Source of the DNA: Linyphia triangularis
Lineage: Eukaryota > Arthropoda > Arachnida > Araneae > Linyphiidae
Assembly: GCA_963978545.1 (NCBI GenBank)
Contig: OZ021722.1
Coordinates: 107,212,442-107,276,441, forward strand
DNA: 64,000 bases
Direction: 5' to 3'
Part shown: positions 37,019 to 50,458 of the stretch, in pieces
Layout of the letters: each line of letters begins with the position of its first letter
Position numbering within the stretch: position 1 is the first letter of the stretch
Notes under the pieces: model-generated
Database searches by the model: none
Told to the model about the DNA's origin: nothing
The model's input: the letters and a program-made list of their open reading frames with translations, nothing else
Position numbers and translations under genes: made by a program

Positions 37019-38144
37019 AGTAAGAGCCTTACCAAAAAGTAATATTTGCGTCTATTATGGCTTAACGTAAAACAAAGAGGATATTTATAAAGTGCAGTTA
37101 TTCTATTATAATTATAACTAGAGGTAAACGCTCTTTTTTTAAAAAAAACAACAAAAAACAAAAAAAAAAACGCTGAGACTTATGCTTTTTTTGCTAAGGC
37201 ATCCAGTAAATCCTTGAAACACAACGATTTATTTTGCGTTATAATCATGTTTGTAATTAAAAGGCGTAGAAAATGTATTGTTATTAAAATAAATTTTTGA
37301 TATCTTAATTTTTACTTTTATTTAGCCGATATAAAACTGTAAGGGATTGGTTTTTTTTCCTTTCTTTTTTTTTTTTCCTTTTTTTTTTTCTTTTTTAATT
37401 GAATTCGTTTTATTAAGATCAATGCTGTTTTATTTCCTTACCCACAACTAGTTGGTAGTTATGGGATAAAAAACTTCGTCTACTAAGCTTGCGTTTTTTT
37501 CATGCTGTGTAAAAGCAGCTTCTTTTTATGCAGCTTGAAAATCTACACAAGCCGGAAACACATGCATGTTGAATACCTCGAGCTGACTCCAGTGCAACAT
37601 TATTCAGTTTACAATCCAACCACCTCTTTTCAGTTCATTGTTTTTGAAATCATTATACCTTGCATCTTAAAGATATGGATATTTTTCAATTTCAAGAATC
37701 ACGATCCAAATAGTATTCAATTACATAGTTGTTTTAAATATCAAAAATGTAAGACAATACCACAATCAAGGATGAGAGTGGTTAGAGAGCGTAAAGGAGG
37801 AAATCCAAAATTTCGTTAAAAAAGCAAGAGGAAGGGACGATACCCAAAAGTTTCGTCAAAAAAGCTCGCGGAAGGAATACCCAAAAATTAAATAAAAAAT
37901 TATGCAGGAAGGATGATTAAATATTTTTAGAGATACAATGAAATTTCCTATTCTATATGATAATTACATTTCAAATATTTGGAGCTCGTGAAGTAATCTG
38001 TGAGGAAAGGGGAGCTAAGAGGGAAAATATTTTGTTTATGCATGAGAAAAAGTATACTTTTTGAAGGAAAAACTGGTTCTGATAAGAAAAATGCAGATCC
38101 TCGAAACAGGGACAAAGAGAAGGAAAATGTTACATAGAAAACAA
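36875..38144. other. Spacer with homopolymers
   Basis: T-runs at 36984-37016 and pyrimidine tracts at 37350-37396. Frame 37502-37819 (105 codons, plus) has no motif I recognise. Confidence 0.45.
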
Positions 38145-38405
38145 AAAAAGGAGGAAATCCTCCAAAAGGAGGAAAACTCTCATCCCTGCACACGAATATA
38201 GCAACAATTAAATGCAACAAAGTATTTTCACTGAGCTTCAAAAATATGTCTTATTGCATAATCCAGCGGTCGACCTTGAGAATGCGACAGACGATCAGCC
38301 TGCAAACAAGCTACGTCTGGCCACGTGTATATTACAACAGCTTGTCTGTATTTTGTAGCTTTTTCATGCTGTGTTTCTGCATGGAAAAACGCTCGTGTGG
38401 TCTTA
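38145..38405 (-). repeat. Dispersed repeat D3, copy 1
   Basis: The reverse complement matches 46435-46640: GCAGAAACRCAGCATGAAAA, AGCTACAAAATACAGACAAG, CGTAGCTTGTTTG, GTCGCATTCTCAA and TTTAATTGTTGCTATATTCG. It is probably part of a transposon family; the ends are not defined. Confidence 0.7.
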
Positions 38406-38527
38406 GTTTTAGGCGTCGACTTCGGAGGAAACACCGGAATAGGAAGAATATCGGGTTGTCACCCTACAGTTAGCATTAGAGAGATACCACTAAAAAAACC
38501 GACTCTTTTACACCGTATGCTGCTGTA

Positions 38528-38885
38528 CTAGAAGACAATGTATTCACTGAATACGCTACAGTAATATGCGATTCTGTTTTACTATGCTCTGATTGGCTGC
38601 GCAATAATCTTACATGTGACGTCTTCAACCGAGAGGAGTGAACTGAGCCAATAGAGATTCGCCAAGTGAGTGACGTCATGAAATAGCTCGATCAAAGTCA
38701 TGTGATTAGTAAAATTTTTTGTAGTGTCAGTGGTTAGAAAAGTAAAGTATTAAGTACAAATAAAACTAAGTGCGCAGGTCAACAATTTTACCATATAAGT
38801 TGTGATTTTCTTGGAACTATATCTTTTCGGCGGAAGGATACATCCTACAGCGCGTTCAGTGGTCTCATGGTATGTTGTCTTCTAG
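38528..38885. mobile_element. Short TIR element (TA-flanked)
   Basis: CTAGAAGACAA at the left and TTGTCTTCTAG at the right, with TA outside both (38526-38527, 38886-38887). The inner part contains GTGACGTC and CCAATAGAG-type text. It is non-coding. Confidence 0.5.
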
Positions 38886-39199
38886 TATTTATATAGTATG
38901 AATTAACTTTGAAAAGAGGGAGGGAGGAAAGGTATTTTACAGTTAGGCCATACAAAGACTATTGTACGAACGTTATTGTATTGCTTATAAAATCAATAGA
39001 TATGTCTATACTATTTTATAAATGTGAGACATCTATATTGTACTCGGTGATCCTACATGGTCATTCAGAAAGCATCCTTATGAAATGACTTAACTGGGAA
39101 ATAGTGAGAGATAAAACAATTGCTACGTTGGATAGAGAGGTGGAGAATTTTCATTTAGAAGTATTTGTCAATACGCAAAACTGGTGAGTATGAGATACT

Positions 39200-39610
39200 A
39201 AAAGCCCGTCTGGGTGAATTCTGTTAAGTTTCTGAAATAATTTGTTATTTATAATTTAACATTTATAAGAATGGTTGCACTAAGAAATTTAACTTATTTC
39301 TTAAGCAACGTTTAATTAATTTCAAAATGAATAAATATTTTTGCACATCACTAATGGTGGTCATTTGTCATTGAAAAAAAAAAAGAAAAGTAGGTAGTTT
39401 GTAATTCAACCTTTACAAGAAGGGTTTCTCTAAGAAAATATCGTCTGAGGGATTACTGTTAAGTTTATATCCTAATTTTTACTTGTAATTTAACCTTTAT
39501 AAAAAAGGTTGCTCTAAGAAAAACCCTTCTGAGGGACTACTGTTAAGTTTCTAGGCCAATTTTTACTTGTAATTCAACCTTTATAAAAATGGGAGCACTA
39601 AGAAGTGTAA
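39200..39610. repeat. Degenerate tandem repeat of about 88 bp, 4 units
   Basis: Units share TTGTAATTCAACCTTTATAA, GTTGCTCTAAGAAAA and TCTGAGGGACTACTGTTAAG. They are clearly diverged, so the array is old. Confidence 0.75.
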
Positions 39611-39910
39611 CATAATTTTTATGTAAATCCTTGCATTTTGCAAAAGTGACCGTTTAGGCTGTACTATTCAGAATAAAGATCATAGGGCCCCTTTTCAGAA
39701 AACTCTAAACTCATTGCGTTCTTTTTTCAGATTTTAAAACAATTCAATACCTTGCAAAATTTCAATAGTGTAGTTAATTTGACAAACCGGTGTATTTAAA
39801 ATTCCATCCCTGTCTATCCACACTACAACTTGTCTCTCATTGTTCCGGAGTTATGTCATTTCAAAGCTAGGGATTACTTTCTGAAGGACCCTGCATCTAC
39901 AAATTCTTAC

Positions 39911-40586
39911 TACTCCGAGAGGCGACTACAAGTTTAGGCACTCTATCGAACATCATTCCGAATTTTTTTTTTATAGAATACGCAGAAAAGGGTGCAGATT
40001 TCGAATTCATTGGTGTGCCGTGGCAAAAATGGCCGAAACTGGCCAAAAATCGACTTTGAATGAGTTGAACTAAATCCGATCGCCAAAAATGTCATAACTT
40101 GCCAAAAAGTGGACACACTTTTTTTTTCGTCAGGTAACCCACATCACTTTGCTTTTCTATGAGAAAGGGTGCAGACGATTTCTGATCTCTGGCTCTGAAA
40201 ACTTGCAGACGTCAAAAGTAAGCCAAATTGGCGATGTCAGTTACGTCATCAGGGACGTAATATTCATTGCCAACTTGGCTCACTTTTTAAGAGATGCAAG
40301 TAGGACCCGTCGTCAGATATCTGAATCGTCTGCAACATTCCTCATTGAAAATCAAAATGCGGTGGGTTACCAGACGAAAAAGTGTGTTCAGTTTTTGGCA
40401 AGTTATGACATATTTGGCGATCGGAATTAGTTCAACTCATACGAAGTAGATTTTTGACCAGTTTAGATCATTTTTGCCACGGCACACCAATGGATTCGCA
40501 ATCCTTTTCTGCGTATTCTATATAAAAAAAAAAATTTGGAATGATGTTCGTTGGGGTGCCTAAACTTGCAGTCGCCTCACAGACTA
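39911..40586. mobile_element. MITE-A copy 5
   Basis: Starts TACTCCGAGAGGCGACTACA and ends TGCAGTCGCCTCACAGACTA. The perfect 3-bp duplication is TAC (39908-39910, 40587-40589). Confidence 0.9.
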
Positions 40587-40589
40587 TAC

Positions 40590-40912
40590 TGATTATAATG
40601 AATGTTCCTACCTCAGCAGTTGCCTCAGAGGAAATTAAAGGAATCATGTCTCCTCCCTTCCTCCGGCTCCCTCCCCTCCGAAGTCGGCCGCCGAATCTAC
40701 ACACAAAAGAATTATTATTGTCATTTCTGGGTCCTAACAAAACAACACTCAAGGCTCTTTTACGCTTAGAGTCCGACCAACAAGGGTTTGAATTTTTTTT
40801 TTCTCTTGGTAATAGGGTTTTTATTGGTAATAGGGTTTTTATTGTAAAGTGCTCCACTAACTTATTTAGACCTTGAGTTTTGTATTTGTATCCAAGTTCG
40901 ATTTATATCCTA
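40590..40912. other. GC-richer spacer, unassigned
   Basis: Contains CTCCGGCTCCCTCCCCTCCG and a duplicated GGTAATAGGGTTTTTATT near 40817. No gene was recognised; the minus frame 40468-40857 has no motif. Confidence 0.4.
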
Positions 40913-41535
40913 CTAGCTGCGTGGCCCGTCGTTGACGGATAAACTCAGTTTTTGGTACTAAATAAAAGTAATATAAAAGTTTATCACCCCATTGTAAATT
41001 CATTCTTTGTTCGTTTAGTTCGGCATGTCTTAGCCGATCGGCTTCTAAACGAACGGCACGCCTCTCTGATGTTTCTCTACTCCTCACAGACTCCTGGCGT
41101 CGCCGTTGCGACGCTAATCTGTCCTCTGGGGAAATGTCCGGCTGCCGCGAAGTCGAAGCTTCTTGGTTGTCATTTTGTAATTCGTTCCTCTTTAAACGTT
41201 TTTGAAAAACTTTTTTGTCGATTTTGCTTAATGATGGGCGTTTTTTTCTAGGCATTGTGAATGTAGAATATCATTTGCGATTTTCAAAACAAACCAAACG
41301 AAGATTGTCATTCAGTTGCCATTCAGGAAATACTAAATTGTGTCTGCTTAAAAACACAAAAAAAAAATTATTTCGGAAATTTTAAAACTCAATTAAAATT
41401 AAAAATATATCGCCTATTTTACTCCTGGTCGTTTAATTAAGCGATATACCAAATTTCATCCTAATCCGTTAGGTAGTTTTTACGTGAAACGGTCCCCAAA
41501 TCCGTGTGACAGAAAGTCAGTTTTATTTACATAGA
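40913..41535 (-). mobile_element. Helitron, deleted copy (623 bp)
   Basis: On the minus strand it begins A|TCTATGTAAATAAAACTG (5' TC at 41535) and ends GGGCCACGCAGCTAG|T (CTAG at 40913-40916), the A^T insertion and TC...CTAG rule of Helitrons, with no target duplication. It retains the start of the replicase gene and lacks the Rep and helicase domains. Confidence 0.85.
40917..41255 (-). pseudogene. Helitron replicase N-terminal fragment
   Basis: Starts MPRKKRPSLSKIDKK at 41255. It carries the RLASQRRRQ and SERRAVRLEADRLRHAELNE arginine-rich repeats seen at the N-terminus of Helitron Rep/Hel proteins. The frame runs through the element's 3' CTAG end into flanking DNA (to 40866). No Rep HUH motif or helicase motif is left. 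Confidence 0.75.
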
Positions 41536-41950
41536 TGTTTTGAAGGATAGGTCAAAGAAAATCAGGTTTCGATGGTCAAATTCAAATTGTGGTAAAAAAA
41601 TAGTTTATTTACATGCTAATATATAAAACATATAAAAAAAATATCTCATGTTTTATTTTCAGCACGCGCCAAGGGTCTAAAGAGTTTGAAAAATTGCATA
41701 GAAACCAGCAGACTGCCACTATCATTAAAGAAAGAAACACGTGTATGTCTTTCCTTCCTTCTAAATTACTTCTTTGATATAAATATTATACTCCAGTTTT
41801 CTATTAAATATCTTAATTCAAAATGGAGTTAGATCATCTACCACAAACGCAACCTTCCTAATCGCACCTCTTGCAATATTTACTTTTGCGATGAGTATTT
41901 GATTGAAATTCGTAAGTGTACGAACACTTTTGGGAGCTTGGGAGTTTTTG

Positions 41951-42606
41951 TATATCCTCCTGAGACCCACAATTGTTTTAAACATGATTTATAGATAATT
42001 CTTATGTATATTATTCTTTTTGGTCTATGTAACGTACTTTTAAGGTTATTGGGTTTCAACTATAAAGATGGGACAAAAAAAATGACTATCTCCTTAAGCT
42101 TGCAAAAATTCTGAAATTTAATTGTTCAGTTGGTTGTTTTCAGATTATCTGGCGCCGTCAGCAACACGAGGGCTATAATGCGCCGAAACATTCGTCACTA
42201 GACAAGCCAACATACATTTACAAACACCCATGCCTAACCACGGGACTCGGAACCCGCAATCTCGTGGTCTAGAGGCTAGTACGCTAACCACTATACCGTC
42301 TGGTCGGCATTTAATTGTTCAGACGTGAAATTTAATCATGAAAGGCTGCAAAACAATTTCGTGAGGCCATGATACATAAAAATACTTTACAGTTAGTTCA
42401 AACAAATTTTGTTTGCTCTGAACATCCAGACATCCGACAACGTGAGGAAAAAGTCTTAGTGTTCATTGCTGGCATGTGCTTCGCATTAACATTTCTTGAC
42501 TCCTCTACTGGCAGAGGAACTGATTTTTACCGTTTTTTTACAGGCTCTACTTTGTCACAATCGGTGGAACTATCATCAGCTGTAGGACTAAATTAAGCCA
42601 TACCAT

Positions 42607-42643
<37 letters not shown>

Positions 42644-42694
42644 GCCCAAAATCCGATGTGCATTCAAATGTACAAGGGGTCTCAGGAGGATATA
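41951..42694. mobile_element. Probable TIR element with 18-bp perfect ends
   Basis: TATATCCTCCTGAGACCC (41951-41968) is matched by its exact complement at 42677-42694. The interval contains SINE copy 2, a short frame (42369-42596) with no known domain and an A-run at 42608-42636. The class is not determined. Confidence 0.6.
42130..42308 (-). mobile_element. tRNA-derived SINE, family 1, copy 2
   Basis: The perfect 14-bp duplication ATTTAATTGTTCAG flanks it (42116-42129, 42309-42322). The body is the same as 743-921, including the tRNA-like head on the minus strand and CAGATTATCTGGCGCCGTCA. Confidence 0.92.
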
Positions 42695-42830
42695 TTTCGG
42701 ATTTTAAGCGATAGGACACTAAATCCCCAGAAAATAAATTAAAACTCCAATACAATTCATCCGTTTGTACAAGCAATGATTCATAAATGCGTTTAATTTA
42801 AAAGCAATGTATAATTGCATGCGTGTTTGC

Positions 42831-43166
42831 CATCGATATCAATAAACAACTGGATAGACTGCTTAACGGTGGGAAAATGAAGCCGTTGCCAGATGCCGTT
42901 GGTGGGATAAAAAATACGGATTGCCGAGGATTGAAAATAAAATTTGGGGTTGTACACAGCAGAAATGTCAATAGTAGACCTTAATTAGTAATAATGTGAA
43001 AATATATATATACTCTAGCATTTTTAAAGGGTCTTTCGCATTTCCATCCAACTATAAAAGTGAACTGTGATTGGTTAATCTTCCCACCAGCTTCGCAATC
43101 CCCGGCGCGTTTTTCTCTTTGCAATGACAATGGAGCAGTCTATCCAGTTGTTTATCTATATCGATG
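42831..43166. mobile_element. TIR element with 8-bp duplication (hAT- or P-like MITE)
   Basis: The perfect 8-bp duplication GTGTTTGC flanks it (42823-42830, 43167-43174). Terminal inverted repeats are about 33 bp: CATCGATATCAATAAACAAC then TGGATAGACTGCT, with two mismatches between the ends. It is non-coding, 336 bp. Confidence 0.85.
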
Positions 43167-43289
43167 GTGTTTGCAATGAGCGCATTTCATAATAACATAG
43201 AAATAAACTTTTAAACGAGCGAAACTTACGCAGCAATGAAACTTTAAGGCTAAGGTCTCGTGTGCGATACGAGCGGCAAGCGGTAGAAC

Positions 43290-44066
43290 AATGGAGCGGC
43301 ACCACAATAAAAATATACAGTTTGCCAAGGATTGAAAATAAAATCTTGGGTTGTACACATCAGAACTGTCAATAATAGCCATTAATTAGTAATAATGTGC
43401 AAAAAAAAAAAAAATATATATATATATATGTAGGATTTTTATTATCCCATATCAATTGTTTACCGTACATTTCAATTTCCTCTTGTAAAGACAGATGGCA
43501 CTGCAAGACGATGTTTTTTTTTTTTTGTTTTTGTTTTGTTATTACGAATAAGTATTCGTACTCCGCGATTTTATTTTTTTAAGCAGAAGCACACCGGATC
43601 CCATTCGGGGAACAAACACGCTGAACTCTGTCCGCCAATTTTGGGTGCACTCAACTCACTTCGCTAATTGGGTAATGTACTAATTAAACACTTAGTTTTC
43701 GTCGACTTGTGCTGCCATTTGGCTAGTAGTACTTAATACTTTTCCCCCCTTTGTTTTGTTTAAAAGTGATTGTGATGCTTCGTCTAATAAATTTAACTGT
43801 ACTTTCCGTTTCTGATTTGGAAGTTTATTTCTCTTTTATTTCATTTTTGCTTCCCTAAATAAATCCCCTAGACATTTAAAAAACCGAACCACTAACCCCC
43901 ACATATATATTTTCTTTGACTTTACAAGGTTTCTCACATTCCCAACTAACTATCAAAGTGAACTGTGATTGGTTAATCATCCATCCGTCATCATGAACAT
44001 CGTATTCTCCTTGCATTGCTATCGGAGCAGTCGATCCAGTTGTTTATCTACATCGATGTGATGAAT
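43290..44066. repeat. Related, interrupted copy of the 42831 element
   Basis: Repeats TTGCCAAGGATTGAAAATAA and GTACACATCAGAACTGTCAA (left part) and GTGAACTGTGATTGGTTAAT, GATCCAGTTGTTTATCTACA and TCGATG (right part) of the element at 42831-43166. About 470 bp of unrelated sequence separates the parts (43436-43905). The left terminus is not found. Confidence 0.55.
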
Positions 44067-44354
44067 GCGAGCGTCAGGGCGACGAAACATGTTGCCGCTT
44101 CATCTTACCGCTTGCCGCTACCACTAGACATTAACTTTTTGTTCACCGCCAAAGTATCTTCAGTTGCCTTGAAGCTCTCGTCCAATAGAAATGGCAGAAA
44201 AGGAAAAATTACTAGACGTCGGGTGCGAGACTTTGATCTCGGAAGTCATGATTTTGTAATAACAAATATAATGCCTCTAAAAATAGTTTTTGGGTTTTAC
44301 TAGTTTTTACAGAAATCAAATTGTAATTAAATTGCAATAATTACTTTGGTTTAC

Positions 44355-44580
44355 AGTATTTAAAAAAAAAAAAAGAAGTTTTATTTGGAAATATAATTGG
44401 AAGCGTTATTTATTTATTTTTTTCGAAAATGTATGTTTAAGTTAATGTTTTATGATAATCTCACCACTGTAAAGCTATTTTGGTTTTGGATACTTCATTT
44501 TGTAGATGGTTATAACTCAAAATGAAGTGCTATGCTAGTTCACTAGTTGACGTCATCTTAGGAACTGATGGAAAATACCA
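44355..44580. repeat. Dispersed repeat D4, copy 1 (empty site)
   Basis: Shares GTTTTATTTGGAAATA, ACAATCTCACCACT-type text, TTTTGGTTTT and CTAGTTCA with 45465-45652. It continues through TTA into GGAACTGATGGAAAATACC, whereas the second copy has MITE-A inserted at that TTA. Confidence 0.75.
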
Positions 44581-44669
44581 ACCTCCCTTTCATCATTGCC
44601 AGTGCCATTCGCCGTCCGACTCCAGAGATCTTTTTTGTCTAAGGGGTAGACTACCTGGCTGAGAAACTA

Positions 44670-45336
44670 ATAGTCCGAGAGGTGACTGCAATTTATGGAC
44701 CCCATCGAACATCATTCTGAATTTGTTATAGAAATTGGAGAAAAGTGAGTAGATTACGAATCCACTGGTCTGCCGGCCGGTGCAAAAATGGGCGAAACTG
44801 ATCAAAAACCGTCTTGTAATGAGTTGAACTGAAATCCGATTGCCAAATATGTCATGACTTGCCAAAAAGTGAACAAACTTTTTGCGTCTGGCAACCCACT
44901 GCATTTTGATTTTCAATGAGAAAAAGCGCAAACGATATCTGATCTCGGGCTCGGAAAACGTGTATCTTTTAAAAGTAAGCCAAATTGGCGACATCAGTTA
45001 CGTCATCAGTGACGTAATGTTTATTGCAAATTTGGCTCATTTGTGAAAGATGCAAGTAAGCCATGGCCACGCATCCGAATCGTCTGCAACCTTCTTAATT
45101 GAAAATTAAAGAGTGAGGGTTACCAAATAAAAAAAATGCTCATTATTTGGCAAGTTATGGCGCATTTGGCAATTGGATTTATTTCGACTCATTAAAAGTC
45201 GATTTTTGACCAGTTTCGGCCATTTTTGCCACGGCAGACCAGTGGATTCGTAATCTACTCACTTTTCTCCAATATCTATACAAAATTCAGAATGATGTTC
45301 GATGAGGTCCAAAAATAGCAGTCGCCTCTCAGTCTA
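44670..45336. mobile_element. MITE-A copy 6
   Basis: TAGTCCGAGAGGTGACTGCA ... GCAGTCGCCTCTCAGTCTA. The perfect 3-bp duplication is TAA (44667-44669, 45337-45339). Confidence 0.92.
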
Positions 45337-45464
45337 TAAAGGTCGCACGATCGATCTTCAGCTACCACAAGAAAAAGCTACAACGCTTTAGGCCTTGTGT
45401 GCGATACAAGCAGTGGAAGACTGGCGGCAGACAGAGAAAACGACACAGGACAGTGGGGGTTGTT

Positions 45465-45652
45465 CTGTAAAAAGTTTTATTTGGAAATAGAATTTGAATT
45501 GTTACTTTTATTTTTTTTTCCAAAAATTTATGTATATGAAGATGTTTTGTGACAATCTCACCACTAGAAAATAATTTTGGTTTTAGATATTTCATCTTGT
45601 AGGCAATAATCACTCAAAATGAAGAACTCAGCTAGTTCATTCGATGATGTTA
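45465..45652. repeat. Dispersed repeat D4, copy 2 (filled site)
   Basis: Second copy of 44355-44580. It is interrupted at its TTA by MITE-A copy 7 and resumes at 46307 with GAAACTGATGTAAAATACC. Confidence 0.75.
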
Positions 45653-46303
45653 TAGACTGAGCGGCGACTGCAATTTTTGGACCCCATCGAACATCATTCT
45701 GAATTTTTTATAGAAATCGGAGAAATCTTACGAAAATTACGAATCCACTGGTCTGCCGTAGCAAAAATGGCCGAAACTGATCAAAAATCGACTTGGAATT
45801 AGTTGAACTAAATCCAATTGCCAAATGCGCCATAACTTACCAAACAATGAGAATTTTTTTTATTTGGTAACCCTCATTCTTTAATTTTCAGTGAAGAAGG
45901 TTGCAGGCGATTCGGATGTGTGGCCATGGCTTACTTGCATCTTTCACAAACGCGCCAAATTGGCAATAAACATTACGTCACTGATGTCGCCAATTTGGCT
46001 TACTTTTAAAAGATACGAGTTTTCCGATCCCGAGATCGTAAATCGTTTGCGCTTTTTCTCATTGAAAATGAAAATACAGTGGGTTGCCAGACGAAAAAGT
46101 TTGATCTCTTTTTGGCAAGTTATGACATATTTGGCAATCGGATTTTAGTTCAACACATTCCAAGTCGATTTTTTGATCAGTTTCGGCCATTTTTGCCACG
46201 ACAGACCAGTGGATTCGAAATTTACTGACTTTTCTCTAATTTCTATAAAAAATTCAGAATGATGTTCGATGAGGTCCGAAAATTGCAGTCGCCTCTCGGA
46301 CTA
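45653..46303. mobile_element. MITE-A copy 7
   Basis: TAGACTGAGCGGCGACTGCA ... TGCAGTCGCCTCTCGGACTA. The perfect 3-bp duplication is TTA (45650-45652, 46304-46306), confirmed by the empty paralogue at 44558-44560. Confidence 0.93.
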
Positions 46304-46434
46304 TTAGAAACTGATGTAAAATACCGCATTTGCTCTCATAGTAGCCAGATCTACCTACACCATATAATCGTTTTCTCAATCTGCCGCCAGTCGCCCACCG
46401 CTCGTATCGTACACGAGGCCTACACGAGCTGTTT

Positions 46435-46640
46435 TTCATGCAGAAACGCAGCATGAAAACAAGCTACAAAATACAGACAAGCTACTGTAACATATATACA
46501 TGTGGCCAAACGTAGCTTGTTTGGACACGGGGGAAGTCGTGTGTCGCATTCTCAAAGTCCCCAGCTGGAGGTTGCAATCATACCTATTTTTGATGTTCAG
46601 TGGAAACACTTTGCTGTATTTAATTGTTGCTATATTCGTG
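46435..46640 (+). repeat. Dispersed repeat D3, copy 2
   Basis: Reverse-oriented partner of 38145-38405. It ends near the insertion point of the Helitron at 46665. Confidence 0.7.
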
Positions 46641-46664
46641 TGTTATCGTCTTAAATGTTTGATA

Positions 46665-47426
46665 TCTATATATTTAATAGGCAATACGTTTTTTGGGGTT
46701 AGTCCGTCCGCCTAAACTGCTCAACCAATTTCAATGATCAAGGTGTCATTTTAAAGGAAATAAGCTGTAGATTTGCCAAAACGTGCCAAAATAATTTATT
46801 AACACTTTATTAATTAGTTAAATTTCAATATTTTTCATCATTAAGCTACTACAAAGCCTCAATGATTTTGAATATAAGAATGGCAACATCCTTACTTATG
46901 TAAACAACAAACCCGCTGCTCGGGGGTTCAACCAACCAACCAACCGTTGCTAATTTTAAAGCTATCCTTACGTATGTAAACAACAAACCCGTTGCTAATT
47001 TTAAAGCTCTTTTTAAACTCTTCGTTTCAAAGTAGATTTTTTCTGTTTTTCTGAAGCATTTTTGTATTAGAGTAATTATTATTTTGAAGTATTTCTATCC
47101 AGAAAATGCCTCACGTTGGACGTCGTTCTCTAACGGGGCGACTTATCAGAATAAATAAAAGATATTGGGACTTCAATGTAAGGGCATAACTAATGAAGTT
47201 TTAAATCAGAATGTTGGCGGATAGTATATTTAACTTTCTATTATGAAACTTGCAATTTGGGTGTTTTCTCTATTAGGCCTTACATTAAAGTTATAAAAAT
47301 TTGGTTGCATTTTTTATGGCTGGCAAACCTATTCGAGCGCAGCAAGATGTTTTAACCACAAATTCGAGCGCAGCGAGGTGTTTGGGGGTTGGCGAGCGTT
47401 AGCGAGCAGGGGGCGAAGCCCCCTAG
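46665..47426 (+). mobile_element. Helitron, deleted copy (762 bp) with 3' hairpin
   Basis: 5' A|TCTATATATTTAATAGGC at 46665. The 3' end is GGGGGCGAAGCCCCCTAG|T at 47426: a GGGGGC/GCCCCC hairpin adjoining CTAG, the classical Helitron terminator. Near 47105 a short frame MPHVGRRSLTGRLIRINKRY resembles a Helitron replicase start, then stops. No Rep or helicase domain is present. Confidence 0.88.
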
Positions 47427-48043
47427 TTTAAAATTACTACATAATGGAATAAATACTCCATGGATTTTGTGAACTTATCATTCTTGAAATTGAAAAATGT
47501 CTCTATCTTTAAGATCTCAAAGATTAAAAACCGTTAGCTTATTCAATAAAAATCCAAAAGTAATCCCTATCAAAATTTTTGTTTACATTTCACCGTAAGC
47601 CTGCCAAGGAACTAACGCCAAAGGAACGGAAAGCTCGCCAATCTATCCCCAATAAGATTTTGTTCGAAAAACATTAAATACAATGTCCAAAAATTATTTC
47701 ATACAGTTATAAACATTCTGTTGCGATATAAAATGACATAGTATGATTCTAATCAGACAAACAAAAAATATATGCTGTGGAAAAAGAAATGATACACTTA
47801 TAAGATAGGCTAAACCATGCATACATGCTTAAAATGAAGATTGCAAGAGTAAAACTAGATCAGTTTAAAAAATAATACTCAGAAAAGATAGATTGAACTT
47901 TGAATAATTGATTATTAAAGAAAATAAATGTGTACGTTCCTTTATTTTAGAAGATTACACGGGTTTATGGACGGTAGGTAAAAAACCCATTTTAATCTCC
48001 ATAGACGTCTTCGAATTCCGTCTGCGGATATTGCTTTTCACTC
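47427..48043. other. Spacer, nothing recognised
   Basis: No structure was seen apart from ordinary AT-rich text. Confidence 0.5.
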
Positions 48044-48310
48044 TTAACCTGTTCAGGACCGGCGAAAGGAGAAAGAAGCGTTTCCCCAGGCCCGCGCGCT
48101 CAAAGAGACTACGCACGCACGGGACCGGGCATTTTTCCCCGTTAAGCATTTTGCCCCGTTAAATTCAAATAAAACGTTCCAATCTGAAATCACGTCTGTG
48201 TGATGATGGGCCGGCTGGCACGGAAACACTGATCACAAATACGATATCGCGGGCCGTGAGGGAAGAATCGTCTGATCACATATACGCGATCACGGTCCTG
48301 AACAGGTTAA
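48044..48310. mobile_element. TTAA element, family 5 (267 bp, GC-rich)
   Basis: TTAACCTGTTCAGGACCG at the left and CGGTCCTGAACAGGTTAA at the right, an 18-bp perfect inverted repeat including TTAA. The interior has CGATATCGCGGGCC and GATCACAAATACG-like repeated motifs. It is piggyBac-like and non-autonomous. Confidence 0.88.
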
Positions 48311-49998
<1,688 letters not shown>

Positions 49999-50003
49999 AA
50001 TAC

Positions 50004-50458
50004 TGTTATGAATTTTTCCACTGAGGCAATGATGGCACCGTTTTTAAGATAAAAACTAAAATTTATTCACTCTTCAAAGGCACAAAATTTATTCACAGAC
50101 AACAGTTTAATCACCCTCAAGCTTCAACACAAGCTTCAGTAAGAACAACTTCGAATACAGCAATTATACAAGTTCACTCTAGTGGGTAGCGATCAGCTCC
50201 CATCGAAGTCCAAAGTCAATCTGAAAACTTTCCCAATCTCCAGTCTTATTTATACTTGGCACGAGAGAACATTCGCGAAATTTCCAGCCTATTCGTCGGA
50301 AAAGAAACATCTCAAAATTTCTCGATTGCTTTAGGTGTTGCCACCTTTACTAACCTGTATAATCGCTGTTCATAAATAAAATAAGATAAAATAAATTACA
50401 ATAGAATTTTAAAATGATACGTCACTATTTACACTATATACAAACAATTTGTGCAACA
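50004..50458 (+). mobile_element. Solo LTR, copy 2
   Basis: TGTTATGAATTTTTCCAC ... TTGTGCAACA, i.e. TG...CA, with a perfect 4-bp duplication ATAC (50000-50003, 50459-50462). It aligns with the reverse complement of 22216-23035. No internal retroelement sequence is attached, so it arose by LTR-LTR recombination or is a lone remnant. Confidence 0.82.

Noticed and set aside
38246..38473. Overlapping plus and minus frames as genes
   Set aside because: Part of dispersed repeat D3 shared with 46435-46640; frames are not kept between copies.
40149..40430. 93-codon plus frame and similar frames at 44593-44994, 45891-46148 and 12547-12780
   Set aside because: They recur only because MITE-A recurs; frames shift between copies and show no protein-level conservation.
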